Positions 11,193 through 19,503 of a stretch of 64,000 nt of DNA are shown here, in pieces. The position numbers and the translations under genes were made by a program. The DNA lies in the NCBI RefSeq assembly GCF_003284925.1, contig NZ_QMEX01000001.1, forward strand, positions 62,001 to 126,000, read 5' to 3'. Below the pieces are notes generated by a model. That model had not been told where the DNA came from. It made no database searches and saw only the letters and a program-made list of their open reading frames with translations. Numbering within the stretch: the stretch's first letter is position 1; every line of letters starts with the position of its first letter. The DNA is from Mycolicibacter senuensis. GTDB lineage: Bacteria; Actinomycetota; Actinomycetes; Mycobacteriales; Mycobacteriaceae.

Positions 11193-11211
11193 GTTTGTCT
11201 CACGAACCGCT
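11193..11211 (+). repeat. 19-bp direct repeat, copy 1
   Basis: GTTTGTCTCACGAACCGCT occurs here and again exactly at 14155-14173, about 2.96 kb away in the same orientation. A partial form (CCTCACGAACTTGG) is at 11099. The copy sits in a 264-bp gene-free stretch (11080-11343). The repeats enclose three unassigned genes and could be recombination ends or binding sites. Confidence 0.7.
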
Positions 11212-11343
11212 TCAATTTCCCACGATGATCTCGGCTCGTTCTTCTTGTTCCGTTTTGTCGCTCCACTTCTCTGGAAGCTAGCCGTGGCTCCGCGACCTGG
11301 CCTGGCCGGGCACGGACAGGTCAGGCCGCGGAGATAGACCTCG

Positions 11344-11859
11344 TTATGTGCGTTGCTCTGCGAGGTCAACCGCGGGCATTCCCGATACCGCGACGCGCAG
11401 GCCGTGGGCCGCAGCCAGGTGCAGGTCGCGGCCGGAGATGGAGCTTCCGGGCAGCGTTGTGACCAGCCCGTACACGTCGGGGGAGCAAACCTCGAGCGCA
11501 TGGGCTGCGAGGTCGTCGTCGAGGGGCAGGATACGGACATCGCTGCCGGTTGGGTCCAACTCCACCACGGCCCGCAATCTGTCTGAGCCGTTGAGCAGCT
11601 CTGGCCGGGTGAGCGCCGCGTAGCCAAGCAGTGCCGCCGGCAGTAGGTGGCGCGGATCAGACGGGCGGATGCGCGCCCGACTAGGCTGTCCCCGGCCCAT
11701 CAGCGGGCAGGGCTGAACGATCCACGTGGGACGCGAGCCCTCTATGAGCACCAGCATGTGGCTGGGGCAGAACAGCTTTCGGTCGCCGTGGGGCTGTCCG
11801 TGATAAGAGTTGGCGTCGATCGGTCCGATGACGACGGTGGCGGTGACTTCGGTGGGCAT
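11344..11859 (-). CDS. hypothetical protein, 171 aa
   Basis: ATG at 11859 preceded by GAAAGGAACACC. The protein is soluble with alternating strands and helices (EVTATVVIGPIDANSYHG, MLVLIEGSRPTWIVQPCP, RLRAVVELDPTGSDVRILPL). No catalytic motif or known family was recognised. It is transcribed in the same direction as the next gene to the right, 76 bases away, so the two may form an operon. It lies inside the segment bounded by the 19-bp repeats. Confidence 0.6.
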   Translation of the reverse strand: MPTEVTATVVIGPIDANSYHGQPHGDRKLFCPSHMLVLIEGSRPTWIVQPCPLMGRGQPSRARIRPSDPRHLLPAALLGYAALTRPELLNGSDRLRAVVELDPTGSDVRILPLDDDLAAHALEVCSPDVYGLVTTLPGSSISGRDLHLAAAHGLRVAVSGMPAVDLAEQRT

Positions 11860-11935
11860 AAGGTGTTCCTTTCCGATAGGGGCGGCGGATTCCGCCCTAG
11901 CCCCTAGGGTCCGGAGAGTTAGGACATTGCCCAGG

Positions 11936-12730
11936 TCACCGCTCTAATTCGACTCTCCACTCCGACAACTTGCGGCACGCGCGGCAGAGCGCCTCGTGCA
12001 TCTCGTCGGGGATCTGATTACCGCTGGTAAGGGCCCGGTTGATGAGGTCAATTCTGTCGTTGGTCTCGGCCGACGAGTACGGGAAGAAGCCCAGTTCGTC
12101 CATTCCGCGTGCCCGGGTGGGACTACTACGTCGGTTGCGGCCACGGAGAACCCAGACGGTACATGGACGCGGGTCCTCCTGTTCCTCGTCGTCGTACCCG
12201 AACTCGACGGTCGCCACCAGGCCTTCAGCGAACACACCGTCGGCGGCAAGGACATCAACTAATTCAAACGCCCGCTGTTCCGGGACATGTAACCATTGGG
12301 CCAGTTGAGCGAGTGAAACTTCGTCTTCGCTCTCCTCCAGGAAGCGAAGAATGCGGGTCACGTCATCGACCTCTCTGTAATCACCGCCCATCTGCTCACC
12401 CAGCGGGGACGCTTCGGAGATTCCGACGCGAAGCATTTCCCGCGCTCGTTTGATTGCATCGTGTTCCTGCCAGGTGAGGTGGAGTCGCTCGGGTTTGCGG
12501 GGTCCCGCCAGTCGAATGCCTTTCCTGTTCGGAGGCAGGTCGGTTTGGATGAGACTGCGGTCGCGGAGAGCTTGGATGTCGCGGCGCCACTTGCGTTTAC
12601 CCGACCGCCCCCGATATACACCATCCATCGCCTCCTGAATCACCGCACTGGTGCCTGCATCGACCGCGCCGCTTTCGCCTGCCTCCTTCAGGTGGCGAAG
12701 GATCGTCAATAGCCGCTCAGTCGGCGTCAT
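11936..12730 (-). CDS. helix-turn-helix regulator, WYL-type N-terminus
   Basis: A 264-residue protein. Residues 1-75 (TPTERLLTILRHLKEAGESG, KWRRDIQALRDRSLI) resemble the winged-helix start of WYL-domain regulators. A second winged-helix-like segment lies at about 118-165 (VTRILRFLEESEDEVSLAQL, AQWLHVPEQRAFELVDVLAA). I cannot find a WYL ligand domain; the C-terminus instead holds a basic loop (VLRGRNRRSSPTRARG) and a final helix. It is divergent from the gene at 12955, sharing a 224-bp promoter region, so it may regulate that gene. Confidence 0.6.
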   Translation of the reverse strand: MTPTERLLTILRHLKEAGESGAVDAGTSAVIQEAMDGVYRGRSGKRKWRRDIQALRDRSLIQTDLPPNRKGIRLAGPRKPERLHLTWQEHDAIKRAREMLRVGISEASPLGEQMGGDYREVDDVTRILRFLEESEDEVSLAQLAQWLHVPEQRAFELVDVLAADGVFAEGLVATVEFGYDDEEQEDPRPCTVWVLRGRNRRSSPTRARGMDELGFFPYSSAETNDRIDLINRALTSGNQIPDEMHEALCRACRKLSEWRVELER

Positions 12731-12954
12731 ACTGCACTACACTGCCCCCCGAATCTGGCTGGCACAACAACGATGCAGGTTCTCAGGCTCGGCTGCGCCC
12801 CAACCTCTATGACTTGGTCCCTTTCAGCTTGTCCCACGACCACTGCACCTGGGTTTGTCTAAACCGCCGCATTTCTTCACTGGATGGCCCACCTCACCTG
12901 GTAACCAAGCCATGCCGGCGGTGCAGTGCCCATCCGCTCCGTAGACTCACTTCG

Positions 12955-13896
12955 GTGTCAGACACAGCATCAGAAGGCACCAGGAGGAATACCGACGCCC
13001 GCTATCTCGCACCTCCGCCGGAGCCGGGCAGCTCAGTCGTTACAGCCTGGGCCGATGATTACATCCACTTCGAGAACGAGCCCGAGTGGCAAAAGCTGTT
13101 GCGTAAAACCATTACAGCTCGATGCGCGCAGCTAGACCCGTCTCCCGACGAAGTCGTACACGCCACGTTCTACGGCGACAAACCACCGCGCATGGATATC
13201 GAGAACCTTGCGCTCTGCAACCTCCACTACTCGTTCATGCAACCTGGCCGCAACGGGATCCGCTTCGAACACGGACTTGATATACCTGCGGCACCTAACG
13301 GGGAGGCGTATCGAGTCGGTTACCGCTACTCACTCGCACCCCGCGATGGCGGATTCGCCGACTGGGATCAGGGCCGCACGGTGGCGTCGTTTGATTGGAC
13401 CGACCTCGGCGAATTCCGTCGCGATAAAATTCCGGCTCAGGTCTGGCTGGCGCTCGCCCGCCGCCGCAGCGGACAGCCAGAACCAACTCTCGCGGCGGGA
13501 ACCCCCTTCGCCGTCAAAACGCAAATCCGGCCACCTCATGTCCACTCACCCGGGCCGAATACTGAACTGGTGAAACAAATCATCGACGGCGTCGTCTGCG
13601 CTTTCCAAGCCCACACTGACCGTTCGAGCTCAGGCGAGGTCGCGGCACGCCTAGCAAAAGTTATCCCTGCCGATCCCGCAGAGATCGAGACCCTGCTACT
13701 CGACCGTCGATGGTCGGTGCTCGGTGCCGTACCTCGACTGGTCTTTCTGCGGGGTGCCGCTGTGCAGTGGAATCCCGCCGACGACTGGTGTACCGCTGGC
13801 GAGCTCCTAACTGCAGCACCGGAATCGACCGGCACGAGCTGGGCGATCAGCGGGCAGATCGTCGAACTTTCACGCCGGCCAAACGGACTCGCATAA
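12955..13896 (+). CDS. hypothetical protein, 313 aa
   Basis: I chose the GTG at 12955 because upstream codons are unlike the rest. The protein is soluble with aromatic-rich segments (WADDYIHFENEPEWQKLLRK, ALCNLHYSFMQPGRNGIRF, FDWTDLGEFRRDKIPAQVWL) and a C-terminal region that looks like a small winged helix (SSGEVAARLAKVIPADPAEI). No family or active site was recognised. It is divergent from a WYL-like regulator and enclosed by the 19-bp repeats, a setting typical of mobile accessory modules. A defence role is possible but unproven. Confidence 0.6.
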   Translation: MSDTASEGTRRNTDARYLAPPPEPGSSVVTAWADDYIHFENEPEWQKLLRKTITARCAQLDPSPDEVVHATFYGDKPPRMDIENLALCNLHYSFMQPGRNGIRFEHGLDIPAAPNGEAYRVGYRYSLAPRDGGFADWDQGRTVASFDWTDLGEFRRDKIPAQVWLALARRRSGQPEPTLAAGTPFAVKTQIRPPHVHSPGPNTELVKQIIDGVVCAFQAHTDRSSSGEVAARLAKVIPADPAEIETLLLDRRWSVLGAVPRLVFLRGAAVQWNPADDWCTAGELLTAAPESTGTSWAISGQIVELSRRPNGLA

Positions 13897-14292
13897 AGTC
13901 CTACGCCCGACATCTCCGATACCGGCTCTTGGCTCTTTGGGGCGCCCATGGTCGCTGACGCTCCTTGGGGCTGAACAACCGCTTGTCTCACGAGCCTGGT
14001 GGTTCCACTATCACTCGGCCAGCACTCGTGAGATTCCGCTACGATTCCTGCGAATTTGCCGCCTCTGCTGATGTGTAGGTTCTCCCACTGGGTTGCACTT
14101 GGTTACATGTCTGAACTGCGACTATTCGATTTGTCTCACGCCGCCAGAATCGGGGTTTGTCTCACGAACCGCTGCATTCCCTGCAATCGGCTCGGCCGAC
14201 ACAGCCGGGATGATGTGGCCTCACCCGTTGGTCACGTCGCAGACGGGAAGCACAATGTTTGGAGCCGGTGAGGCGGTATCTGGCAAATAGTC
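13897..14292. repeat. gene-free region with TTGTCTCACG repeat cluster
   Basis: No gene. TTGTCTCACG occurs three times in the same orientation, starting at 13983, 14131 and 14157. The last is within the 19-bp repeat copy 2 (14155-14173). An inverted partner CTCGTGAGA at 14025-14033 faces TCTCACGAG at 13986-13994. Such a mix of direct and inverted short sites looks like a binding array for a recombinase or regulator, or the end of a decayed mobile element. Confidence 0.6.
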
Positions 14293-15498
14293 TCAAACTG
14301 GTTGTTGTGGATCGTCGACCTCTGGGAGGGAGATTTCGTAGGTCGCTCCGATGAGCCGGGCCAAAAGCCCCATAATTGGAGCGTCTCGACGCAAAGTGAG
14401 GTCACCGCTCTTCAAGCTTTCGACCACTAAGACGCCGTAGGTGCGACCCTGACTGCTCGATACAGGGTATGCGAAAAAGGTCTCGTATCCCGCTGTCACA
14501 CCCTCAGGCGTGTGTAACTCATCGATGTTATTCACGAAGTACATGCTCCCAGCATTCGCTAAATCAAAAAATTTGTCGCCACCGCGGGGGATTCGTTGTG
14601 ACGGCATTCCACGGCCGTAGGAAATCTCCGGCGCCATCTCAGTGCCGTCGTCTAATAAGCGAAAGACGTTCACTCGATTCCGGCTCGCATCTTCACCCAC
14701 AAGCAGGGCAGTGGCTAACACAGCAGTCTCGCGCGCAGACGACGCCAATTGGCGCCGCTCATATTCGTTGGCGGCTGCGGACGCCTCGCCGAAGACCTTT
14801 GTAAGAGAACGGAGGACATTAGCGCTGGCTGTTAGAGAAGGAGAACCAGATATCTCGGCGGTGAGGGTGTTAAGCGGTGGCATAGGGCCTTCACCACTCC
14901 AAGCCAGCAAGCGCTCACCTAGCACGATGAGCGTCGTCGGGTGGGCCCCAAGTACCGACTGAACCAATTCCCTGCCATTTCGCGAGTTGAAGACACTGCC
15001 AATGTGCGCAAGGGCCCAAATCTCCGCTACTAGGTCGACCAAGGCACGAACACTGCCAATACTCCCGGGCGGCAAGATGGGTGCAGCAACTCGTATCACA
15101 TCGTTGATTACCTCGTATTGTGGCCAATGTGCGGAAAGCCAAAAGGCGTCGAAAGGTTGGCTTTTGGCCAACTGAGTTCCAGATTTGATGAGTACCTCAC
15201 CCAACTCGCCCGCTGCGTCTCGCCTATGATCGGCGCGGCGGAGCTCGCGATCACTGCGTAGCTGTTGCCGGAGAAAGAGGAACGCGACCATGAGACCAAC
15301 TAGCGTTGCCATCAACGGTATTCCGGTGTTCGCGAACCACTCGGCTGTCTTCAGAATTTTCACAACGTGGCGCGTTCCTTCACGCAGCGACGAGAGGTCG
15401 ATACGCGACGATCGTGTGAGATCGACCCCGATCCAAGTCGCCGCGGCGATAGCTACCAACGAGGCGAGCACCACCGTCTTACTTACTGGCAAACGCAC
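14293..15498 (-). CDS. membrane-anchored GAF-domain protein
   Basis: A 401-residue protein. Two hydrophobic segments are at about 9-25 and 57-77, separated by a short loop, then an Arg-rich juxtamembrane helix (RQQLRSDRELRRADHRRDAA). The middle is helical. The C-terminal 150 residues look like a GAF sensor domain (VNVFRLLDDGTEMAPEISYG, YETFFAYPVSSSQGRTYGVL followed by VVESLKSGDL). No kinase, cyclase or phosphatase domain follows, so the output is unknown. The gene has more A+T-rich codons than its neighbours, suggesting transfer. Confidence 0.65.
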   Translation of the reverse strand: MRLPVSKTVVLASLVAIAAATWIGVDLTRSSRIDLSSLREGTRHVVKILKTAEWFANTGIPLMATLVGLMVAFLFLRQQLRSDRELRRADHRRDAAGELGEVLIKSGTQLAKSQPFDAFWLSAHWPQYEVINDVIRVAAPILPPGSIGSVRALVDLVAEIWALAHIGSVFNSRNGRELVQSVLGAHPTTLIVLGERLLAWSGEGPMPPLNTLTAEISGSPSLTASANVLRSLTKVFGEASAAANEYERRQLASSARETAVLATALLVGEDASRNRVNVFRLLDDGTEMAPEISYGRGMPSQRIPRGGDKFFDLANAGSMYFVNNIDELHTPEGVTAGYETFFAYPVSSSQGRTYGVLVVESLKSGDLTLRRDAPIMGLLARLIGATYEISLPEVDDPQQPV

Positions 15499-15649
15499 CG
15501 ATGCAGTGTCTCATGAAACAACGAAGAAGCAGCAGCCCGCGACAGACGACAAACTGATGACGGCTCTGCTGGCCGCAGCTTCCGTCCGACGTTTCTCAAG
15601 TTCGCTGCACAAGTGCAGTGTTGGTGCAGTCAGTCGTGAGAAAGCACAG

Positions 15650-17758
15650 TCAAAATTGAGAACCTACATGATGCTGCTGATGCTCGGGGGCCATGTCGAC
15701 TATGCGACTGAAATGTAGCTGCGCGGCAAGGTTAAATTTACGTGTCGGACCATTGCGATGTTTCGCTAGATGCACTTCTATTTCGCCGCTTCGAGGGTCG
15801 TTGAAATCGACAAGGTCAGGGCGGTGTAGCAACATCACCATATCGCTATCTTGTTCGATACTTCCGCTCTCACGTAGGTCAGATAGTATGGGGCGCTTAT
15901 CTGTTCGTTGCTCCGGGCCCCGGTTCAGCTGACTCAGCGCGACCACCGGAACCTCTAATTCTTTTGCCAATAGTTTGATATTTCGCGAAAGCTCGGAAAC
16001 TTCCTGTTGTCGAGATTCAAATCGTTTGCCAGATGTCATTAATTGCAGGTAGTCGATCACGATGAGTTTCAGGTTCTGGCGTTGCGCCAGCCGACGCGCT
16101 TTGGCTCTGATCTCCATCATCGTCAGGTTCGGGGAATCATCGATATACAACGGCGCATCACTGATCCGCCCCATGCACCTGGCCAACGCGGCCCAGTTCT
16201 CATCGGAGAGCCGGCCGGACCGAAGGTCGGCCAACTTGATCTTGGCCTCGGCTGACAGCAGGCGCATCACAATTTCGGACTTGCTCATCTCCAAGGAGAA
16301 CATCACGCTGGACTGCCCGTGCCGGATCGAACAGGACCGAAGGAAATCCAGTCCCAGAGTGGAGTTGTGGGTCGGGACCATCCCTACCCCGGCCAGATAC
16401 AGGTGATCAGAGTTGTCGACCTGAACGCAACGCACCGGCACCGACGGGCGCGGCCGCACACCTGCCACTACGTGCGCCCGCCCCACCCGCGCGCCGGCCG
16501 CACCGCCACCATCCCCAGGGACCCAGCCCAGAGTGCGCCGCACCTCGAAAAACGCTTCCCGACAGGTCTGGTCGCGCCACCGTGGCCACTCCCCCACCCC
16601 GATGCGACCAGAGCCCGCCAGCTGCCGCCGTAGCTCAGCATCCACAGCGCGCACCAGCGCGCGCCGCTGCGCCAACGATCCCCGTAAATATCGGCGAAGA
16701 GCATCCTCGGGAATTGACGGCGTATCGGCGCCGGTTATCCAGCGGGCGACGTCACCCGCCTCGGGCACCTCGGCTGCGGCGGCGAGCTCAACAGCGCGGG
16801 CCTGCACCATGACGGCGCCCTCACGCAGCTGCTCAGTGTGCACAATTCCGTGCGTGGTGGGCCATTGATGTAGCGCGTCAGCGGTGATCGTCGTGCCGTC
16901 GCGGAATTCGACGTCGAAGCACGGACGACCGACCATCACCTCGGTCACGGCCACCACCCGAGTGGGGCGGCCGTCGGCGCCCAGGAGTTCCTGGCCGACC
17001 TGTACATCGCCCATCGTGGTCCACCCGGTCGGTGTAGGCAGGGGCGTCTCGAGCGCCAAGGCCTTGCCCACACCAGGCCGGGCCGCCACGACGATCATTT
17101 GGCCCGGGTGCAGCCCGTTGGTGATGTGATCGATGTCGGTGAAACCAGTCGGCACTCCGCGCGCCAGTCCACCCCCGCTGGCAATAGCGTCGATTTCGTC
17201 CATAGTCGGCTGCAGCAGGTCATATAGCGCCACGGTGTCTTCGGAGTTGACATGGTTTGTCACGTCATAGATTTCGGCTTGGGCGCGGTCGACAACGTCG
17301 GCGACCTCGGCGCCTTCAGCGCCGGCATACCCGTACTGCACCACGCGGGTGCCTGCCTGGACCAGCCGCCGCAAGATCGCCTTCTCCGCGACGATCCCCG
17401 CGTAGTAGCCGGCGTTGGCCGCCGTCGGCACTATCGAGATCAGAGTGTGTAGGTACGGGGCACCACCTACCCGGCGCAGCAGGTTGCGACGATCGAGCTC
17501 AGCGGCCACCGTGACCGCGTCAGCAGGCTCACCGCGACCGTAAAGGTCCAGGATGGCATCGAAGATGTTCTGGTGGACCGGGCGGTAGAAGTCATCAGGC
17601 CGCAGCCGCTCCAGCACGTCAGCGATGGCGTCCTTGCTCAGTAGCATCCCCCCGAGCACCGACTGCTCGGCGTGCAGATCCTGGGGCGGCTGGCGCAGCG
17701 TAGCGTCGCCGGCGTCTGATTCGGGCGCGGGGCGGTTGCGTTCGTGGATCGCAGTCAT
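15650..17758 (-). CDS. dnaB: replicative DNA helicase DnaB with in-frame intein
   Basis: A 702-residue precursor. The N-terminal DnaB domain (LRQPPQDLHAEQSVLGGMLL) and C-terminal RecA-like ATPase are both present. The Walker A loop is split: RPGVGK at 227-232, then a 233-residue intein, then STLGLDF resuming at 466. Walker B is in LKLIVIDYLQLMTSGK, with the arginine-finger region SQLNRGPEQR and LRESGSIEQDSDMVMLL. After splicing the helicase would be about 469 residues, a normal DnaB length. The ATG directly abuts the stop of the initiator gene, so both are co-transcribed. It probably serves replication of this replicon. The last third of the gene is richer in A+T than the first two thirds. 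Confidence 0.93.
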   Translation of the reverse strand: MTAIHERNRPAPESDAGDATLRQPPQDLHAEQSVLGGMLLSKDAIADVLERLRPDDFYRPVHQNIFDAILDLYGRGEPADAVTVAAELDRRNLLRRVGGAPYLHTLISIVPTAANAGYYAGIVAEKAILRRLVQAGTRVVQYGYAGAEGAEVADVVDRAQAEIYDVTNHVNSEDTVALYDLLQPTMDEIDAIASGGGLARGVPTGFTDIDHITNGLHPGQMIVVAARPGVGKALALETPLPTPTGWTTMGDVQVGQELLGADGRPTRVVAVTEVMVGRPCFDVEFRDGTTITADALHQWPTTHGIVHTEQLREGAVMVQARAVELAAAAEVPEAGDVARWITGADTPSIPEDALRRYLRGSLAQRRALVRAVDAELRRQLAGSGRIGVGEWPRWRDQTCREAFFEVRRTLGWVPGDGGGAAGARVGRAHVVAGVRPRPSVPVRCVQVDNSDHLYLAGVGMVPTHNSTLGLDFLRSCSIRHGQSSVMFSLEMSKSEIVMRLLSAEAKIKLADLRSGRLSDENWAALARCMGRISDAPLYIDDSPNLTMMEIRAKARRLAQRQNLKLIVIDYLQLMTSGKRFESRQQEVSELSRNIKLLAKELEVPVVALSQLNRGPEQRTDKRPILSDLRESGSIEQDSDMVMLLHRPDLVDFNDPRSGEIEVHLAKHRNGPTRKFNLAAQLHFSRIVDMAPEHQQHHVGSQF
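16364..17062 (-). other. class-3-type intein within DnaB (P-loop insertion)
   Basis: Residues A233-N465 of the precursor. The first residue is Ala rather than Cys or Ser (ALALETPLPTPTGWTTMG), and the end is VPTHN followed by Ser. The three class-3 marker residues are visible: W at intein position 67 (ADALHQW), C in block F (VPVRCVQVDNSDHLYLAG) and T in PTHN. In class 3 inteins the block-F cysteine replaces the missing N-terminal nucleophile. A degenerate LAGLIDADG-like stretch (RRYLRGSLAQRRALVRAV) suggests a decayed homing endonuclease. Insertion in the DnaB P-loop after GK is a known intein site. Confidence 0.85.
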
Positions 17759-19027
17759 CTACTGCTCCTCACCGTCGTTGCTGCCCAGCACGAGCTCAGG
17801 GGCAGCCAGCGCGGCCCAGCAGTGCTCGCACACCACCGACTTCAGTGGCAGCTCGTCACGCACCACACCTGGGTTCTCCAGGCACGACACGCAGGTCGAG
17901 TCGTGCTGGGCGCCGTCGTGGTGCCCACCAACCTCGGGCTCGGCTTCGGTGGCCGTCGGGGTCCAGCGGTCCAGCCAGCGCCGCAATGAGCCGGCCAGGT
18001 CTGTGCCGGGGAACTCCCGGGAGGCCATCCGGCCAACGTGGGCCAGCGCGTGGCGCTCATCGCTGACGTCCGTACGAAGGCGCGCCTTCAGGGCAGCCAG
18101 GAGCCGTGCCCGCATCGGGGCCGTCGTTGTGCCGGTGACCTCGCCGTACCAGCGATCGGTGGCATCGCAGGCAGCCGTGCGGGCGGTGGAGATCTCCTGC
18201 TGATCCCACTGCCGCTGCAGCGGGGCTAAACGTGGACCTGATCCGGGCATGTTGGTGCGCAGACGCCACAGCGCCAACCTCCATGGCCGTTGCACCTCGG
18301 CAGGTAACGGTGCGGCCAGGACGGCCAGAATCTGCTCCGGCTCGAACCCAGCCGCTAGGCGTGTGCGGATCTCCCTGCCCAGCTTCCAGCGCAACCGGGT
18401 CGGCAGCTCGGCGAAGACTGCGGGCAGGCGGTCCAGGATCAGTTTCACCTCGGCGGGATGAACATCGACCTCAGTCGGTCGCTGGCGGTCGTCGCTGCCG
18501 GGTCTGCGTAGGAGGGTAGGGAGGTAGTTGTTTGGCCTATAAGAGGTATCGGGTCCAGAAAAGGTGACGGATTCGGCGACGACGCGCCCATCGCTGCCGC
18601 GCTTGAGGACCTCGATGTCGGCGGTGAACTGGCCGTCGATGGCGATGCTGGCGCGAGCTCCGCGGCCGCACGCGGGCATGTAGGTGATGAGTCCGGCTTC
18701 GACGAGCCGACTCAATGCGCGCCCAACGGTTTTCAGGTCGTAGCGGCGGCCGCCGGCGCTGACGACCTCCTCGACGATCTGGGAGAGCCGTACGGTGTCG
18801 TCAGCGATCCGCGACCAGCCGCACAGCAGCCGCAGAACGGCCCCCAGAACGTGTTGGGGAGCCCCCTGCAGACTCAGTGACTCGGCGTGGCTTTCGACGC
18901 GCTGACGCACCCGTGAGGCGTCAGCGAAGCGCACTCGTGGACGAGCGCCGGCGATCGCAGTGCGTGGCCCGCGTCGGGCTGGCCGGTGGCGATCAGTGGG
19001 GGTGTCGAACAGCGTTGCGGTAGGCAT
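17759..19027 (-). CDS. rep: putative replication initiator, winged helix
   Basis: A 422-residue protein directly before DnaB with zero spacing. Residues about 40-130 contain a winged helix (VLGAVLRLLCGWSRIADDTV, RRYDLKTVGRALSRLVEAGL, ITYMPACGRGARASIAI), as in actinobacterial plasmid initiators and helicase loaders. The middle is Arg-rich. The C-terminus has paired cysteines (CVSCLENPG, VVCEHCW), likely a zinc-binding knuckle. Its location between helicase and iterons supports a Rep or helicase-loader role, but I cannot name a Rep family, so a loader of DnaI/DnaC type is an alternative. Confidence 0.6.
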   Translation of the reverse strand: MPTATLFDTPTDRHRPARRGPRTAIAGARPRVRFADASRVRQRVESHAESLSLQGAPQHVLGAVLRLLCGWSRIADDTVRLSQIVEEVVSAGGRRYDLKTVGRALSRLVEAGLITYMPACGRGARASIAIDGQFTADIEVLKRGSDGRVVAESVTFSGPDTSYRPNNYLPTLLRRPGSDDRQRPTEVDVHPAEVKLILDRLPAVFAELPTRLRWKLGREIRTRLAAGFEPEQILAVLAAPLPAEVQRPWRLALWRLRTNMPGSGPRLAPLQRQWDQQEISTARTAACDATDRWYGEVTGTTTAPMRARLLAALKARLRTDVSDERHALAHVGRMASREFPGTDLAGSLRRWLDRWTPTATEAEPEVGGHHDGAQHDSTCVSCLENPGVVRDELPLKSVVCEHCWAALAAPELVLGSNDGEEQ

Positions 19028-19503
19028 GGCTCACCGCCCGCCGGGACGGGTGATGCTCGGCGAGAGGCGCCCGCGCCCAGAGCTAAGCGCATGACCAAGC
19101 ACATGACCAAGCGCATGTGCGGTTTGCTGACGCGACGGTAGCGCGGACGGCAAACCGTGATCGTGCGCAGACACGAAAACACGGTGGGGTGCACTGCATT
19201 GAGTGCTTGAACTTGTTTCAGGGTATGAGCTACCCTGGAACTGCCTACCCTGCACGGTGGAAGTCCCTTCAGTTAAGGAAGGGGCGCTGAGATCGGAAGT
19301 TCAAGTTCCATCTCATGGGCCGGAGTGCTCGCTCCGGTGTCGCAAGGAGATTTGCTGACTCCCCCCACACGGGGGGACCATCCCTGTCTCATTGCCCCGC
19401 TATCTAGTTATGGGCCCGCCATCTAGCCGCGGCGAACCACACGATTCGGCGGGCATCCCCTCCCCTCGTCAGTAACGTGAATTCTGTTGTCACACATGGA
19501 TAG
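19028..19503. other. candidate replication-origin and control region
   Basis: A 476-bp gene-free stretch. Besides the iterons it has an inverted repeat CAGGGTA/TACCCTG (19219-19225 with 19231-19237), a further TACCCTG at 19246-19252, a CCGGAG/CTCCGG hairpin around 19320-19337, and a C6/G6 hairpin near 19364-19378. TACCCTGGAA (19231-19240) recurs at 28294-28303. Together this looks like an origin and promoter-control region. The exact origin is not determined. Confidence 0.5.
19085..19120 (+). repeat. iterons, three 12-bp tandem repeats (locus 1)
   Basis: AAGCGCATGACC (19085-19096), AAGCACATGACC (19097-19108) and AAGCGCATGTGC (19109-19120), a period of 12 bp, 60 bp upstream of the initiator gene. 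The same repeats recur at 28607-28642. Tandem iterons next to an initiator gene are typical of plasmid origins and initiator autoregulation sites. Confidence 0.75.
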
